Positions 16,810 through 25,103 of a stretch of 64,000 nucleotides of DNA are shown here, one piece after another. Source of the DNA: UBA2334 sp964396895 (GTDB lineage Bacteria > Pseudomonadota > Gammaproteobacteria > Burkholderiales > Burkholderiaceae_C). The notes under the pieces were generated by a model. That model saw only the letters and a list, made by a program, of their open reading frames with translations. It did no database searches and was not told the origin of the DNA. Each line of letters begins with the position of its first letter. Within the stretch, counting starts at the first letter, position 1. The position numbers and the translations under genes were made by a program. The stretch covers positions 124,001-188,000 of the forward strand of contig CAYNGJ010000004.1 in NCBI GenBank assembly GCA_964396895.1. Direction: 5' to 3'.

Positions 16810-17049
16810 TCAGCACGCAGCCGAGCGGGGGGACAGGGTTTGAATCCACGCTTGGGTGATGGCAAACAGGCTGGCTCCCTCGCGGGAGGCAAACATGCGG
16901 TCGAAGCGGATCATGCGGCAGTGCGATGCACTGCCTTGTCCGCGTTGAATGGCGACGCAGGCGCGGTATTGACCCGCGTCGGTTTGGTGGGTCGAGGGCG
17001 AGACGACGTATTTGCCCGATGGGAAAGAAATGGGTGGAATCAGCTTCAT
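16810..17049 (-). CDS. Conserved small protein of unknown function
   Basis: 79 residues from the ATG at 17049. The sequence MKLIPPISFPSGKYVVSPST, then a segment with TDAGQYRACVAIQRG and a basic stretch RMIRFDRMFASREGA, ending with ITQAWIQTL, resembles a family of short betaproteobacterial proteins (two beta strands and a terminal helix) that I recognise only as hypothetical. The longer open frame reaching 17220 adds residues unlike that family. It lies just upstream of, and on the same strand as, the RRM gene (109 bp gap), so they may be cotranscribed. Confidence 0.6.
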   Translation of the reverse strand: MKLIPPISFPSGKYVVSPSTHQTDAGQYRACVAIQRGQGSASHCRMIRFDRMFASREGASLFAITQAWIQTLSPRSAAC

Positions 17050-17240
17050 GAAAACGGCAGGCAAAAACGCACTGCTTGAGCTTGGATAGGGAAGCGATTG
17101 CCTGCAGCTCGACAGGACAGCGCGTTCGGCGGAGGGGCCGCGGTGTGGGCATGTCATGTCCGGCGCCGGACATGGGGTGAATGCGTGCCAGCGCGGGGGC
17201 TGGCGTTTGCCTTTGCACACAGCCCATGACTATATACCTA

Positions 17241-17253
17241 TATCAAATATTTG
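17241..17253 (+). promoter_or_regulatory. Putative IHF binding site
   Basis: TATCAAATATTTG matches the IHF consensus WATCAANNNNTTR at every fixed position, in a locally AT-rich stretch. IHF usually helps an upstream-bound activator loop onto a sigma54 promoter. The distance to the -24 element (about 235 bp) is longer than usual, so the role is uncertain. Confidence 0.4.
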
Positions 17254-17485
17254 TCCAGTTTGATATGCATGAAAGTTTTTTGAGGCGGTGCGTATCGGTG
17301 GGGTGGGTTTGCTCGGTCGGTCATGTTCGACTGGAATTTCATCTTCCAATATGGATTGAAAAGTGGTATCTATTATTCCGGTGAATGTTTTGTTGGTGTG
17401 TGTTGTGGCACCGGCATGAATAAATAAATGATGTAAAACAAAGAGCTTTTTCAATTCATTGGTGTTTTCCCGGGGTGTAGAAAAG

Positions 17486-17502
17486 TTGGCTTGCTCTTTG
17501 CG
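17486..17502 (+). promoter_or_regulatory. Sigma54 (-24/-12) promoter of the hydrogenase operon
   Basis: TTGGC at 17486-17490 and TTTGC at 17497-17501 place the GG and GC dinucleotides exactly 10 bases apart, as required by sigma54. Transcription would start near 17513, leaving a leader of about 85 bases before hoxK. The locus encodes HoxA, a sigma54 activator, and the orthologous operon in C. necator is sigma54-dependent. Confidence 0.75.
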
Positions 17503-17597
17503 AACGGTAGTGGACCTGCCGGTTCACCCAGCCGTGGCAGCGGGGCCATCGGTGGCGACCGAGCCCGAACCCACACCAGCCAATGGAGACACTCACG

Positions 17598-18686
17598 ATG
17601 GAAACCTTTTACGAGGTCATGCGCCGCAAGGGCATTTCGCGCCGCAGCCTGATGAAGTACTGCTCGCTCACAGCCACTTCACTGGGCCTCGCGCCTTCCT
17701 TCGTGCCGCAGATTGCGCACGCCATGGAAACCAAGCCCCGCACCCCGGTGCTGTGGCTGCACGGGCTGGAGTGCACCTGTTGCACCGAGAGTTTTATCCG
17801 CAGCGCGCACCCGCTGGCCAAGGATGTGGTGTTGTCCATGATCTCGCTGGACTATGACGACACGCTCATGGCGGCGGCGGGGCACCAGGCCGAGGCCATC
17901 CTTGAAGAGATCATGACCAAATACAAGGGCCAGTACATCCTGGCGGTGGAGGGCAACCCGCCGCTGAACGAGGACGGCATGTTCTGCATCCAGGGCGGCA
18001 AGCCGTTCCTGGACAAGCTCAAGCGTGTGGCCAAAGATGCCAAGGCCATCATTGCCTGGGGCTCGTGCGCCAGCTGGGGTTGTGTGCAGGCGGCCAAACC
18101 CAACCCCACGCAGGCCACGCCCATCCACAAGGTGATCACCGACAAGCCCATCATCAAAGTGCCGGGCTGCCCGCCCATCCCCGAGGTCATGACGGGTGTG
18201 ATCACCTACATGCTGACGTTTGACCGCATTCCCGAGCTGGACCGCCAAGGCCGCCCCAAGATGTTTTACAGCCAGCGCATCCACGACAAGTGCTACCGCC
18301 GCCCGCATTTCGACGCTGGCCAGTTCGTTGAAGCGTGGGATGACGAGTCCGCACGCAAGGGCTACTGCCTCTACAAGGTGGGCTGCAAAGGCCCCACCAC
18401 CTACAACGCCTGCTCCACCGTGCAGTGGAACGAGGGCACCAGCTTCCCCATCAAGTCGGGCCACGGTTGCATTGGCTGCTCAGAGGATGGTTTCTGGGAC
18501 AAGGGCTCGTTCTACGACCGACTCACCACCATTCACCAGTTCGGCGTGGAGGGAACGGCCGACCAAATCGGCGGCACCGCTGCCGCCGTGGTGGGTGCTG
18601 CCGTGGCCGCGCACGCCGCCGTGTCAGTGGCCAAGCGGGTGCGTGAGAAATCACGCGACGCCGCCGTCCCTTCCGACAACCACTGA
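17598..18686 (+). CDS. hoxK: Oxygen-tolerant NiFe hydrogenase small subunit
   Basis: 362 residues. It carries the Fe-S relay of the uptake hydrogenase and passes electrons from the NiFe site to HoxZ. The Tat signal has SRRSLMKYC and a likely cut before METK (residue 43). In mature numbering the proximal cluster has six cysteines: 17, 19, 20 (LECTCC), 115 and 120 (GSCASWGC) and the one in VPGCPP. The extra Cys19 and Cys120 are the signature of the oxygen-tolerant 4Fe-3S cluster. The C-terminus has a hydrophobic anchor (about 335-355). ATG 17598, with GGAGA 8 bases upstream, is preferred to ATG 17583, because it gives the METFYEVM start of known HoxK. Confidence 0.97.
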   Translation: METFYEVMRRKGISRRSLMKYCSLTATSLGLAPSFVPQIAHAMETKPRTPVLWLHGLECTCCTESFIRSAHPLAKDVVLSMISLDYDDTLMAAAGHQAEAILEEIMTKYKGQYILAVEGNPPLNEDGMFCIQGGKPFLDKLKRVAKDAKAIIAWGSCASWGCVQAAKPNPTQATPIHKVITDKPIIKVPGCPPIPEVMTGVITYMLTFDRIPELDRQGRPKMFYSQRIHDKCYRRPHFDAGQFVEAWDDESARKGYCLYKVGCKGPTTYNACSTVQWNEGTSFPIKSGHGCIGCSEDGFWDKGSFYDRLTTIHQFGVEGTADQIGGTAAAVVGAAVAAHAAVSVAKRVREKSRDAAVPSDNH

Positions 18687-18707
18687 ACCCCGAACAAGGA
18701 ATTCACC

Positions 18708-20567
18708 ATGGGCGCTTACGAAACACAAGGCTTCAAGCTGGACAACACCGGACGTCGCATCGTCGTGGACCCGGTCACCCGCATCGAGGGCCACATGCGC
18801 TGCGAGGTCAACCTCGACAGCAACAACGTCATCCGCAATGCGGTGTCCACCGGCACCATGTGGCGGGGGCTGGAGGTGATTCTGAAGGGGCGCGACCCGC
18901 GCGATGCCTGGGCCTTTGTGGAGCGCATCTGCGGCGTGTGCACCGGCTGCCACGCGCTGACCAGCGTGCGGGCGGTGGAAGACGCGTTGGGCATCAAAAT
19001 CCCGCTCAACGCCCACCTCATCCGCGAGATGATGGCCAAAACCCTGCAGGTGCACGACCACGCAGTGCATTTCTACCACCTGCACGCTCTCGACTGGGTG
19101 GACGTGGTGGCCAGCCTCAAGGCAGATCCCAAAAAGACCAGTGAGCTGCAGCATCTGGTGTCGCCCTCGCACCCCCTGTCGTCGCCGGGTTACTTCCGGG
19201 ATGTGCAGAACCGCCTGAAAAAATTTGTTGAAAGCGGTCAACTCGGGCCGTTCGCCAATGGCTACTGGGGCTCCAAGGCCTATGTGCTGCCGCCCGAGGC
19301 CAACCTCATGGCCGTGACCCATTACCTGGAGGCGCTGGACCTGCAGAAAGAATGGGTCAAGGTGCACACCGTGTTCGGCGGCAAGAACCCCCACCCCAAC
19401 TACCTGGTGGGTGGCGTGCCCTGTGCCATCAACCTGGACGGCAATGGTGCGGCCGGCGCCCCGATCAACATGGAACGGCTGAACTTTGTGCAGGCCCGCA
19501 TCCAGGAAATGATCGACTTCAACAACAACGTGTACATCCCCGACGTGCTGGCCATCGGCACCCTCTACAAGAACGCGGGTTGGCTGTACGGCGGCGGCCT
19601 GGCCGCCACCAACGTGGCCGACTTCGGTACCTACGAAAAGGTGCCCTACGATCACAGCACCCACCAGCTGCCGGGCGGCGTGATCCTGGACGGCAACTGG
19701 GACAAAATTCACCCGATTGACCCGCGCGACCCCGAGCAGGTGCAGGAGTTCGTGACCCACAGCTGGTACAAGTACGGCGACGACACCAAGGGCCTGCACC
19801 CCTGGGACGGTGTGACCGAGGCCAATTACCAGCCCGAAGGCCCCAACTTCAAGGGCACTCGCACCAAAATCGAACACTTGGACGAGTCGGCCAAGTACTC
19901 GTGGATCAAGTCTCCCCGCTGGCGTGGCCATGCGGTGGAGGTGGGGCCGCTGTCGCGTTACATCTTGGGCTATGTGCACGCCAGCCAGGGCAACACCCAC
20001 TGCCAGCGCGTGAAGCAACAGGTCGATGCCGCGGCGGTGGCCATCAACCGCAGCATCCCCAAAGCCCTCGGCCTGACCGAAACCAGCTACAACCTCAAGC
20101 AACTGCTGCCCACCACCATTGGACGCACCCTGGCACGGGCACTGGAAAGCCAGTACTGCGGCGAAATGCTGATGGACGACTTCAAACAGCTGATCGGCAA
20201 CATCAAGGCCGGCGACACCAGCACCGCCAACGTCGAAAAATGGGACCCCTCCACTTGGCCCAAAGAGGCCAAGGGCGTGGGCACCGTGGCGGCCCCGCGC
20301 GGCATGCTGGGGCACTGGATCAAGATCAAGGACGGCAAGATTGAGAACTACCAGTGTGTGGTGCCCACCACCTGGAACGGCTCGCCCCGCGACGCCAAGG
20401 GCCAGATCGGCGCCTTCGAGGCGTCGCTGATGAATACCCCCATGGTCAACCCAGAGCAGCCGCTGGAAATTTTGCGCACGCTGCACAGCTTTGACCCCTG
20501 CCTGGCCTGCTCCACCCACGTGATGAGCGAAGACGGCCAAGAGATGAGCCGCGTCACCGTCCGCTGA
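18708..20567 (+). CDS. hoxG: NiFe hydrogenase large subunit (membrane-bound uptake enzyme)
   Basis: 619 residues. It holds the NiFe(CN)2CO site that oxidises H2. Ligands are Cys75/Cys78 in RICGVCTGCH, and the second pair is in DPCLACSTH near residue 598. Fifteen residues follow that histidine (VMSEDGQEMSRVTVR) and would be removed by the HoxM protease after nickel insertion. RIEGHMR near the N-terminus is also typical. The start follows AAGGAATTCACC. Length and motifs match group 1d enzymes. Confidence 0.98.
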   Translation: MGAYETQGFKLDNTGRRIVVDPVTRIEGHMRCEVNLDSNNVIRNAVSTGTMWRGLEVILKGRDPRDAWAFVERICGVCTGCHALTSVRAVEDALGIKIPLNAHLIREMMAKTLQVHDHAVHFYHLHALDWVDVVASLKADPKKTSELQHLVSPSHPLSSPGYFRDVQNRLKKFVESGQLGPFANGYWGSKAYVLPPEANLMAVTHYLEALDLQKEWVKVHTVFGGKNPHPNYLVGGVPCAINLDGNGAAGAPINMERLNFVQARIQEMIDFNNNVYIPDVLAIGTLYKNAGWLYGGGLAATNVADFGTYEKVPYDHSTHQLPGGVILDGNWDKIHPIDPRDPEQVQEFVTHSWYKYGDDTKGLHPWDGVTEANYQPEGPNFKGTRTKIEHLDESAKYSWIKSPRWRGHAVEVGPLSRYILGYVHASQGNTHCQRVKQQVDAAAVAINRSIPKALGLTETSYNLKQLLPTTIGRTLARALESQYCGEMLMDDFKQLIGNIKAGDTSTANVEKWDPSTWPKEAKGVGTVAAPRGMLGHWIKIKDGKIENYQCVVPTTWNGSPRDAKGQIGAFEASLMNTPMVNPEQPLEILRTLHSFDPCLACSTHVMSEDGQEMSRVTVR

Positions 20568-20635
20568 CCCTGATCGACTGCCCTCCCCACCACCTCATTT
20601 TTGTGCGCGTCACCCGCGACACCAGGAGAACAACC

Positions 20636-21250
20636 ATGCCCCATTTCCCCATTCAACCTCGTCAGGCGGCCCACGGGCTGCTGGTGGCCAGTGTGTTGCT
20701 CGGCCTGAGCACGGCCGCGCAGGCACACACCGGCCACGGCACCCACAGCCTGATGGCCGGACTGGTTCACCCGCTGGGGTGGGACCACCTGTTGGCCATG
20801 GTGGCCGTGGGCGTGTGGTCGGTGCTTGGCCTGCCCAGCGGCAAAGCGGGGTGGGGTCCGGTCACGTTTGTGCTGGTGCTGCTGGTGAGCGCCACCGTCG
20901 GCATGGCGGGCGTGACACTGCCGTACCTGGAACACGCCATCGCCTTGTCGGTGGCGGTGTTCGGGGCGCTGCTGGCCTTGGCACGCCAAGGGTTGCCCGT
21001 GTGGGCAGGCATGGGTTTGGTGGCACTGGCAGCATCGCTGCACGGGCTGGCCCATGGTGCCGAGGCCCCCACCACCGGCCACATGGGCTATGCACTGGGT
21101 TTTGTGCTGACCACCGCCGCCTTGCACGCCGGTGGCCTGAGTCTGGGCCTGGCCATTCGCCGTTGGATGGCCGAGCGCAGCGGCGTGGCCCTGGCCGGTC
21201 TGGGGGCGGCACTGGGTGTCACTGGGCTGGCGCTGGTGGCCCAGCTCTGA
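20636..21250 (+). CDS. hupE: HupE/UreJ family putative nickel permease
   Basis: 204 residues. An N-terminal signal-like helix ends in QAHTGHGTH, then about six transmembrane segments follow, the first carrying HPLGWDHLLAMVAVGVWS, the conserved His/Asp metal motif. HupE proteins mediate nickel uptake for hydrogenase, and UreJ does the same for urease. A histidine-bearing loop (SLHGLAHGAE) lies near the middle. ATG 20636 has AGGAGAA upstream. In the C. necator locus hoxZ follows hoxG directly; here hupE is inserted between them, giving the operon its own metal supply. Confidence 0.9.
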   Translation: MPHFPIQPRQAAHGLLVASVLLGLSTAAQAHTGHGTHSLMAGLVHPLGWDHLLAMVAVGVWSVLGLPSGKAGWGPVTFVLVLLVSATVGMAGVTLPYLEHAIALSVAVFGALLALARQGLPVWAGMGLVALAASLHGLAHGAEAPTTGHMGYALGFVLTTAALHAGGLSLGLAIRRWMAERSGVALAGLGAALGVTGLALVAQL

Positions 21251-21291
21251 CCAGTTCCCTTCAGACCCCCCACCACCCACAGGAGATCAGC

Positions 21292-22032
21292 ATGACCCGA
21301 AGTGCACACGCCCATCCCGCCGTGGCGGGCAGCGTCAGTCCATCCGATGCCGAGGAACTGTCCCACAGCCAGACCATCCAGTCGGTGTATGTGTATGAAG
21401 CGCCGGTAAGGTTGTGGCATTGGGTCAACGCCCTGGCCATCACCGTCCTGGCCTTGAGCGGCTACTTCATCGGCAAGCCACTGCCCACCATGCCAGGCGA
21501 GGCCAGTGACCACTTTGTGATGGGCTACATCCGCTTTGCCCACTTTGCTGCCGGGTACCTCCTGGCCGTGGGCCTGATGGGGCGGGCGTACTGGGCCCTG
21601 GTGGGCAACCACCACGCCCGCGAGCTGTTCTGGGTGCCTTTGTTCAGCCGGGCCTATTGGCGCGAGGTGCTGACCATGCTCAAGTGGTACCTCTTTCTCA
21701 TTCCCAAGCCCGGTCAGTACGTGGGACACAACCCCATGGCCCGTCTGGCCATGTTCGCGGGCTTCATGGGCATCAGCGTGTTCATGGTGGTCACCGGCTT
21801 CGCCCTGTACGGCGAGGGCGCGCAGATGGGGTCCTGGCAGGAGCGCCTGTTCGGCTGGGTCATTCCCCTGATGGGCCAGAGCCAGGACGTGCACACCTGG
21901 CACCGCATGGGCATGTGGGCCATGGTGGTGTTCGTCACCCTGCACATCTACGCCGCCATCCGCGAAGACATCATGGGCCGACAGAGCATTGTCAGCACCA
22001 TGATTTCTGGCTACCGCACGTTCAAGAACTGA
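21292..22032 (+). CDS. hoxZ: Hydrogenase b-type cytochrome subunit
   Basis: 246 residues. It is a di-heme membrane protein that anchors HoxKG on the periplasmic face and gives electrons to quinone. After a 30-residue soluble leader, YVYEAPVRLWHWVNALAITV starts the first helix. Histidines suited to heme binding are also in RFAHFAAGY, DVHTWHRMGMW and VTLHIYAAIR. GRAYWALVGNHHARE is typical of the HupC/HyaC/HydC family. The ATG at 21292 lies just after AGGAGATCAGC. Confidence 0.96.
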   Translation: MTRSAHAHPAVAGSVSPSDAEELSHSQTIQSVYVYEAPVRLWHWVNALAITVLALSGYFIGKPLPTMPGEASDHFVMGYIRFAHFAAGYLLAVGLMGRAYWALVGNHHARELFWVPLFSRAYWREVLTMLKWYLFLIPKPGQYVGHNPMARLAMFAGFMGISVFMVVTGFALYGEGAQMGSWQERLFGWVIPLMGQSQDVHTWHRMGMWAMVVFVTLHIYAAIREDIMGRQSIVSTMISGYRTFKN

Positions 22033-22085
22033 GCCGCACCGTGTCGCGCCCAGCTGTCAATTGGCCCCACCCGGTGGCGTCGGTG

Positions 22086-22397
22086 ATGCCGCCGCCCGGT
22101 GTGCCCTTGCGTGCACCCATGCACCCGGGCCGGCTGTTGGCGCGCTACTGCCTGGCACCGCTGGCCCTGAGCCAGAGCGAGGCCGCCCGCGTGCTGGGAC
22201 TGTCACGGCGGCGCCTGCACGAGCTGGTGCACAGCCAGCGCGCCATGACCCCCGACACCGCCATCCGCTGCGCCCGCCAATTTGGGGTGGATGCGGGCTT
22301 CTGGCTCACCCGGCAGGCCGCCTGGGACAGCTTCCATGCCTGGAAGCAGTGGTCGGCGCAGCAGCGCACGACCTTGATCCGCCCTTCTTTACCTTGA
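22086..22397 (+). CDS. HigA-like HTH DNA-binding protein inside the hydrogenase operon
   Basis: 103 residues from ATG 22086; a GTG at 22041 would give 118. It matches the HigA/VapI antidote-type HTH: MHPGRLLARYCLAPLALSQS (the PGxxL start), the HTH itself (SEAARVLGLSRRRLHELVHS), MTPDTAIRCARQFGVDAGFW and a closing WLTRQAAWDSFHAW. No HigB-type toxin gene adjoins it, so a toxin-antitoxin function is unlikely in place; it more probably acts as a regulator. It sits 53 bp after hoxZ and 20 bp before hoxM, and is absent from that point in the C. necator locus as I know it. Confidence 0.8.
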   Translation: MPPPGVPLRAPMHPGRLLARYCLAPLALSQSEAARVLGLSRRRLHELVHSQRAMTPDTAIRCARQFGVDAGFWLTRQAAWDSFHAWKQWSAQQRTTLIRPSLP

Positions 22398-22417
22398 TTT
22401 TTCTGGTGACATTGCCC

Positions 22418-23104
22418 ATGTGCCCTGATCCGTCCGAAACCACCTGTCACCCCTCGGGTGACAGCCACGAACCCATTCGCAGCATCTGCGTGCTGGGCAT
22501 TGGCAACCTGCTGTGGGCCGATGAAGGCTTTGGCGTGCGCTGCATCGAGGCCATGCAGCAGCGCCACGAGTTCGCCCCCCATGTGTCGCTCGTCGACGGT
22601 GGTACCCAGGGCCTCTACCTGATACAGCACGTGCAGGAGGCCGATGCCTTGCTGATTTTTGACGCCATCGATTACGGGCTCCCCCCCGGCACCCTCAAGC
22701 TGGTGCGCGACGATGACGTGCCCCGCTTCATGGGGGCCAAAAAAATGAGCTTGCACCAGACCGGGTTTCAGGAGGTGTTGTCGCTGGCCCAACTCACTGG
22801 GCGCTACCCCAGGCACGTGCTGCTGGTGGGCTGCCAGCCTGAGGAGTTGGACGACTACGGCGGCAGCCTGCGCACGGTGGTGAGGGCTGCCATGGAACAG
22901 GCCCTGGCCGTGGGGGTGCAGACCGTGGCCGAGTGGGGTGGCCAGCCCCAGCCCCGCCTGACCCCGCTCACCCAGGCCGATGCCGTGACCTTTGACCAGC
23001 TGGCCCTCTCGGCCTACGAGGCCATGCGCCCCGCCCCCGAACAGGCTTGCCGTGAAGGCGACGAACGCTTTTTCCCCCAGCCAGTGGTGCAACCATGTGC
23101 ATAG
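22418..23104 (+). CDS. hoxM: Hydrogenase maturation endopeptidase
   Basis: 228 residues. It cuts the C-terminal tail of the HoxG precursor after the His of DPCxxCxxH once nickel is in place. Visible features are VLGIGNLLWADEGFGVR (nickel-sensing Glu in WADEG), LLIFDAIDYG (second acidic ligand) and KKMSLHQTGFQE (His ligand), the three metal ligands of the HybD/HupD family. The 20-residue N-terminal and 40-residue C-terminal extensions are variable. It overlaps hoxL by 10 bp. Confidence 0.95.
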   Translation: MCPDPSETTCHPSGDSHEPIRSICVLGIGNLLWADEGFGVRCIEAMQQRHEFAPHVSLVDGGTQGLYLIQHVQEADALLIFDAIDYGLPPGTLKLVRDDDVPRFMGAKKMSLHQTGFQEVLSLAQLTGRYPRHVLLVGCQPEELDDYGGSLRTVVRAAMEQALAVGVQTVAEWGGQPQPRLTPLTQADAVTFDQLALSAYEAMRPAPEQACREGDERFFPQPVVQPCA

Positions 23105-23400
23105 GTGTCCCCATGCAGGTCACGCAGATGGAGCCGGGTCACGCCTGGTGTGAAGGCCGGGGCGAACGTCGCCGAGTGAACACTGCCCTGGTGGGCGATG
23201 TGGCTCCTGGCGACTGGCTGCTGGTGTTTCTGGGTGACGCCCGCGAGGCCTTGGATGCCCAGCGGGCCGCCGAGGTCAACGCCGCACTGGACCTGGTGCT
23301 GGGCGCGCTGAGCGCCACCCCTGCCGACGGCGATGCGGGTTTTCCGCTGCCTTCCCGGCTGACCACCGAAGAGCTCAGGCAGCTGTCTGGCCAGACCTGA
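23095..23400 (+). CDS. hoxL: HypC-family chaperone dedicated to the membrane-bound hydrogenase
   Basis: 101 residues beginning MCIGVPMQV, the HypC/HupF/HoxL start in which Cys2 is needed for binding the Fe(CN)2CO unit and the large subunit. DVAPGDWLLVFLGDAREALD forms the conserved beta barrel end. The C-terminus is longer than in HypC (80 residues, also present at 29539). HoxL is known in C. necator as a HoxG-specific chaperone. Confidence 0.93.
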   Translation: MCIGVPMQVTQMEPGHAWCEGRGERRRVNTALVGDVAPGDWLLVFLGDAREALDAQRAAEVNAALDLVLGALSATPADGDAGFPLPSRLTTEELRQLSGQT

Positions 23401-23442
23401 ACGCTGACGACACAACCCAACCCCCAGTACCCGAGAACCGCC

Positions 23443-23955
23443 ATGATCACCACGCTGAATGCCCCTGTGTCCGAGTCCCCGACCGCCTTGCCCATGCCAC
23501 CGACCCAGCCCGAAAAGGCCGCACCGCTGGTGACGCGCCTGGCGCGCGACTTTGGCGCCACCTGGGTCGATGACACCAGCGTGACCGACTGGGTGCAAGG
23601 CGAGGGTGATCGTGTGGTGCTGCTGGCCGGTGATGCGGTGCGCTTTCCCGAGGGGCAGGACGTGGCTGCTGTGCTGCCCGAACTCCAGAAAAGCTTCCCC
23701 GGCCGTTTTGCCGTCGCGGTGGTGCCCCGCGACAGCGAAGACGCCGTGGCCCGCCGCTATGGCTGCCAGCGCTGGCCCAGCCTGCTGTTCTTTCGTGGCG
23801 GCCAGTACGTCACCGCGATCGCGGGCATGCAGGACTGGGACGTTTACCTGCAAGGCGTGGCCGCCGCGTTGCGCCTGCCCGCGTCGCGTCCGCCCACCAT
23901 CGGCATTCCCGTGGTGAGCCAAACCAGCCAGGCCACGGGCAGCGGCTGCCACTGA
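23443..23955 (+). CDS. hoxO: HoxO/HyaE/HupG thioredoxin-like hydrogenase chaperone
   Basis: 170 residues. It has a thioredoxin fold without a CxxC active site. The conserved blocks are VVLLAGDAVRFPEGQDVAAV, AVVPRDSEDAVARRYGCQRW and PSLLFFRGGQYVTAI. Members bind the Tat signal of the small-subunit precursor and hold it back until it is complete. It is followed 42 bp later by hoxQ, its usual partner. The Gln/Thr-rich tail ending in SGCH is not conserved. Confidence 0.92.
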   Translation: MITTLNAPVSESPTALPMPPTQPEKAAPLVTRLARDFGATWVDDTSVTDWVQGEGDRVVLLAGDAVRFPEGQDVAAVLPELQKSFPGRFAVAVVPRDSEDAVARRYGCQRWPSLLFFRGGQYVTAIAGMQDWDVYLQGVAAALRLPASRPPTIGIPVVSQTSQATGSGCH

Positions 23956-23997
23956 TTCCCCCTCGCGTCCCCCCCTCACACATTTGCAGGTGATTGC

Positions 23998-24852
23998 ATG
24001 AAAGACTTTCCCATCCCCGTCGTCGCCCTGGGCCCTGGTGCCCACACCGAGGACGAGTCGCTGGCGTACCTGCCCATGCCCGCCGACATGGCCACCTACC
24101 GCCCGCCGGTGTTGCCCGAGGCCGAGGACCTGGTGGGCCTGGACGGTGCGCGCGAAGCGCTGAACCAGGTGCTCGCCCTGCTGCAGCGCGGGCAGGCGGG
24201 GCAGGTGCCGTTGCTGGGGCTGACCGCCGCCGACGTGGCCCTGTTCAACCAGGTGCTGGGCGAGGGTGAGGCCAGCGCCATCGTGCAGTTGGGCGACAAC
24301 GGGCTGGAGGTGCGGGTGCAGGAGTCGGTGTTCGCCGGGGTCTGGCGGCTCATGACCTGGCGCGGGAGCGAGCTGGTGGACGATGCCGTGGAGGTGGGGC
24401 CGGTGCCCGAGCTGTTCCGTGCCGTGGCGGTCGAAGATGTGTGGGATCACCCCCCCCGCTGGGTGGGCCCCCTGCCGCCCAACGTGCAAAACGCCCCGCT
24501 GCTGATCGAGGAGGTGCGCGACCAGACCAGCCGTTGGCGCCCTGGGCAACTGCCCCACGTCATCAACCTCACGCTGCTGCCCGTGTCGCCCGAAGACATC
24601 GCGTTTCTGGATCACCACCTGGGCACTGGCCGCGTGCTGATGCTGTCGCGCGGCTACGGCAACTGCCGCATCTCCAACACCCGCTTGCCCAATTGCTGGC
24701 GCGTGGTGTACTACAACTCCATGGACAAGGTCATTCTGAACACCGTCGAGGTGGTGGACATGCCCGAAGTGGCCATGGCCGCCCCCGAAGACCTGCAGGA
24801 CTCGCACGATCGCCTGCGCGAAGTCATGGCCTGGCTGGAGGACGCCGCATGA
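23998..24852 (+). CDS. hoxQ: HoxQ/HyaF/HupH hydrogenase assembly protein
   Basis: 284 residues. Two related halves are visible: LGEGEASAIVQLGDNGLEVR in the first, and LTLLPVSPEDIAFLDHHLGT-type sequence with LSRGYGNCRISNT and NCWRVVYYNSMDKVILNT in the second. The protein is part of the small-subunit quality-control complex with HoxO and, in C. necator, with HoxR during Fe-S cluster completion. Its stop overlaps the hoxR start (ATGA). Confidence 0.93.
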   Translation: MKDFPIPVVALGPGAHTEDESLAYLPMPADMATYRPPVLPEAEDLVGLDGAREALNQVLALLQRGQAGQVPLLGLTAADVALFNQVLGEGEASAIVQLGDNGLEVRVQESVFAGVWRLMTWRGSELVDDAVEVGPVPELFRAVAVEDVWDHPPRWVGPLPPNVQNAPLLIEEVRDQTSRWRPGQLPHVINLTLLPVSPEDIAFLDHHLGTGRVLMLSRGYGNCRISNTRLPNCWRVVYYNSMDKVILNTVEVVDMPEVAMAAPEDLQDSHDRLREVMAWLEDAA

Positions 24853-25103
24853 ACGCGTCCGCACCCGCGCGGCCAGCGACGTTCGAAGGCGCCTACCGCG
24901 ACGGCGGTGGCGAGGTGCGGTCCGACTCCCGCTTCGAATGCAAAATTTGCTGGTGGGTGTACGACCCGGCCCTGGGCGACGCGCAGTGGCAGGTGCCCGC
25001 CGGCACCGCCTTCACCGCCTTGCCCAGCCACTGGTGCTGCCCCAACTGCGATGGCCAAGCCGACCAATTCCTGTTGCTGCCCGACCCGGGAGCCGCCGCA
25101 TGA
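24849..25103 (+). CDS. hoxR: Rubredoxin-like protein for hydrogenase maturation in air
   Basis: 84 residues. A rubredoxin domain with iron-binding pairs ECKICWWVYDPALGD and SHWCCPNCDG, preceded by a 27-residue leader. HoxR/HupI is known to help assemble the special proximal cluster of oxygen-tolerant enzymes under air, which agrees with the six-cysteine HoxK here. Start and stop overlap those of hoxQ and hoxT, pointing to translational coupling. Confidence 0.95.
   Translation: MNASAPARPATFEGAYRDGGGEVRSDSRFECKICWWVYDPALGDAQWQVPAGTAFTALPSHWCCPNCDGQADQFLLLPDPGAAA

Larger units (their letters stand above)
17050..17597. other. AT-rich hydrogenase control region
   Basis: 548 bp without a credible gene, between the small protein (-) and hoxK (+). 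Base composition falls well below the neighbours from about 17225 to 17460. It holds a perfect IHF-consensus match and a sigma54 promoter (entered separately). Short open frames here have no recognisable product and I treat them as chance. Confidence 0.7.

Noticed and set aside
17406..17425. TGGCAC as a second sigma54 promoter
   Set aside because: The GC dinucleotide is missing 10 bases after GG (AA instead).
17230..17454. 74-residue minus-strand open frame in the AT-rich control region
   Set aside because: No family resemblance, overlaps the IHF-type site, and no ribosome binding site; probably chance.
18651..20540. 629-residue minus-strand open frame over hoxG
   Set aside because: Antisense to hoxG, which has a full set of family motifs.
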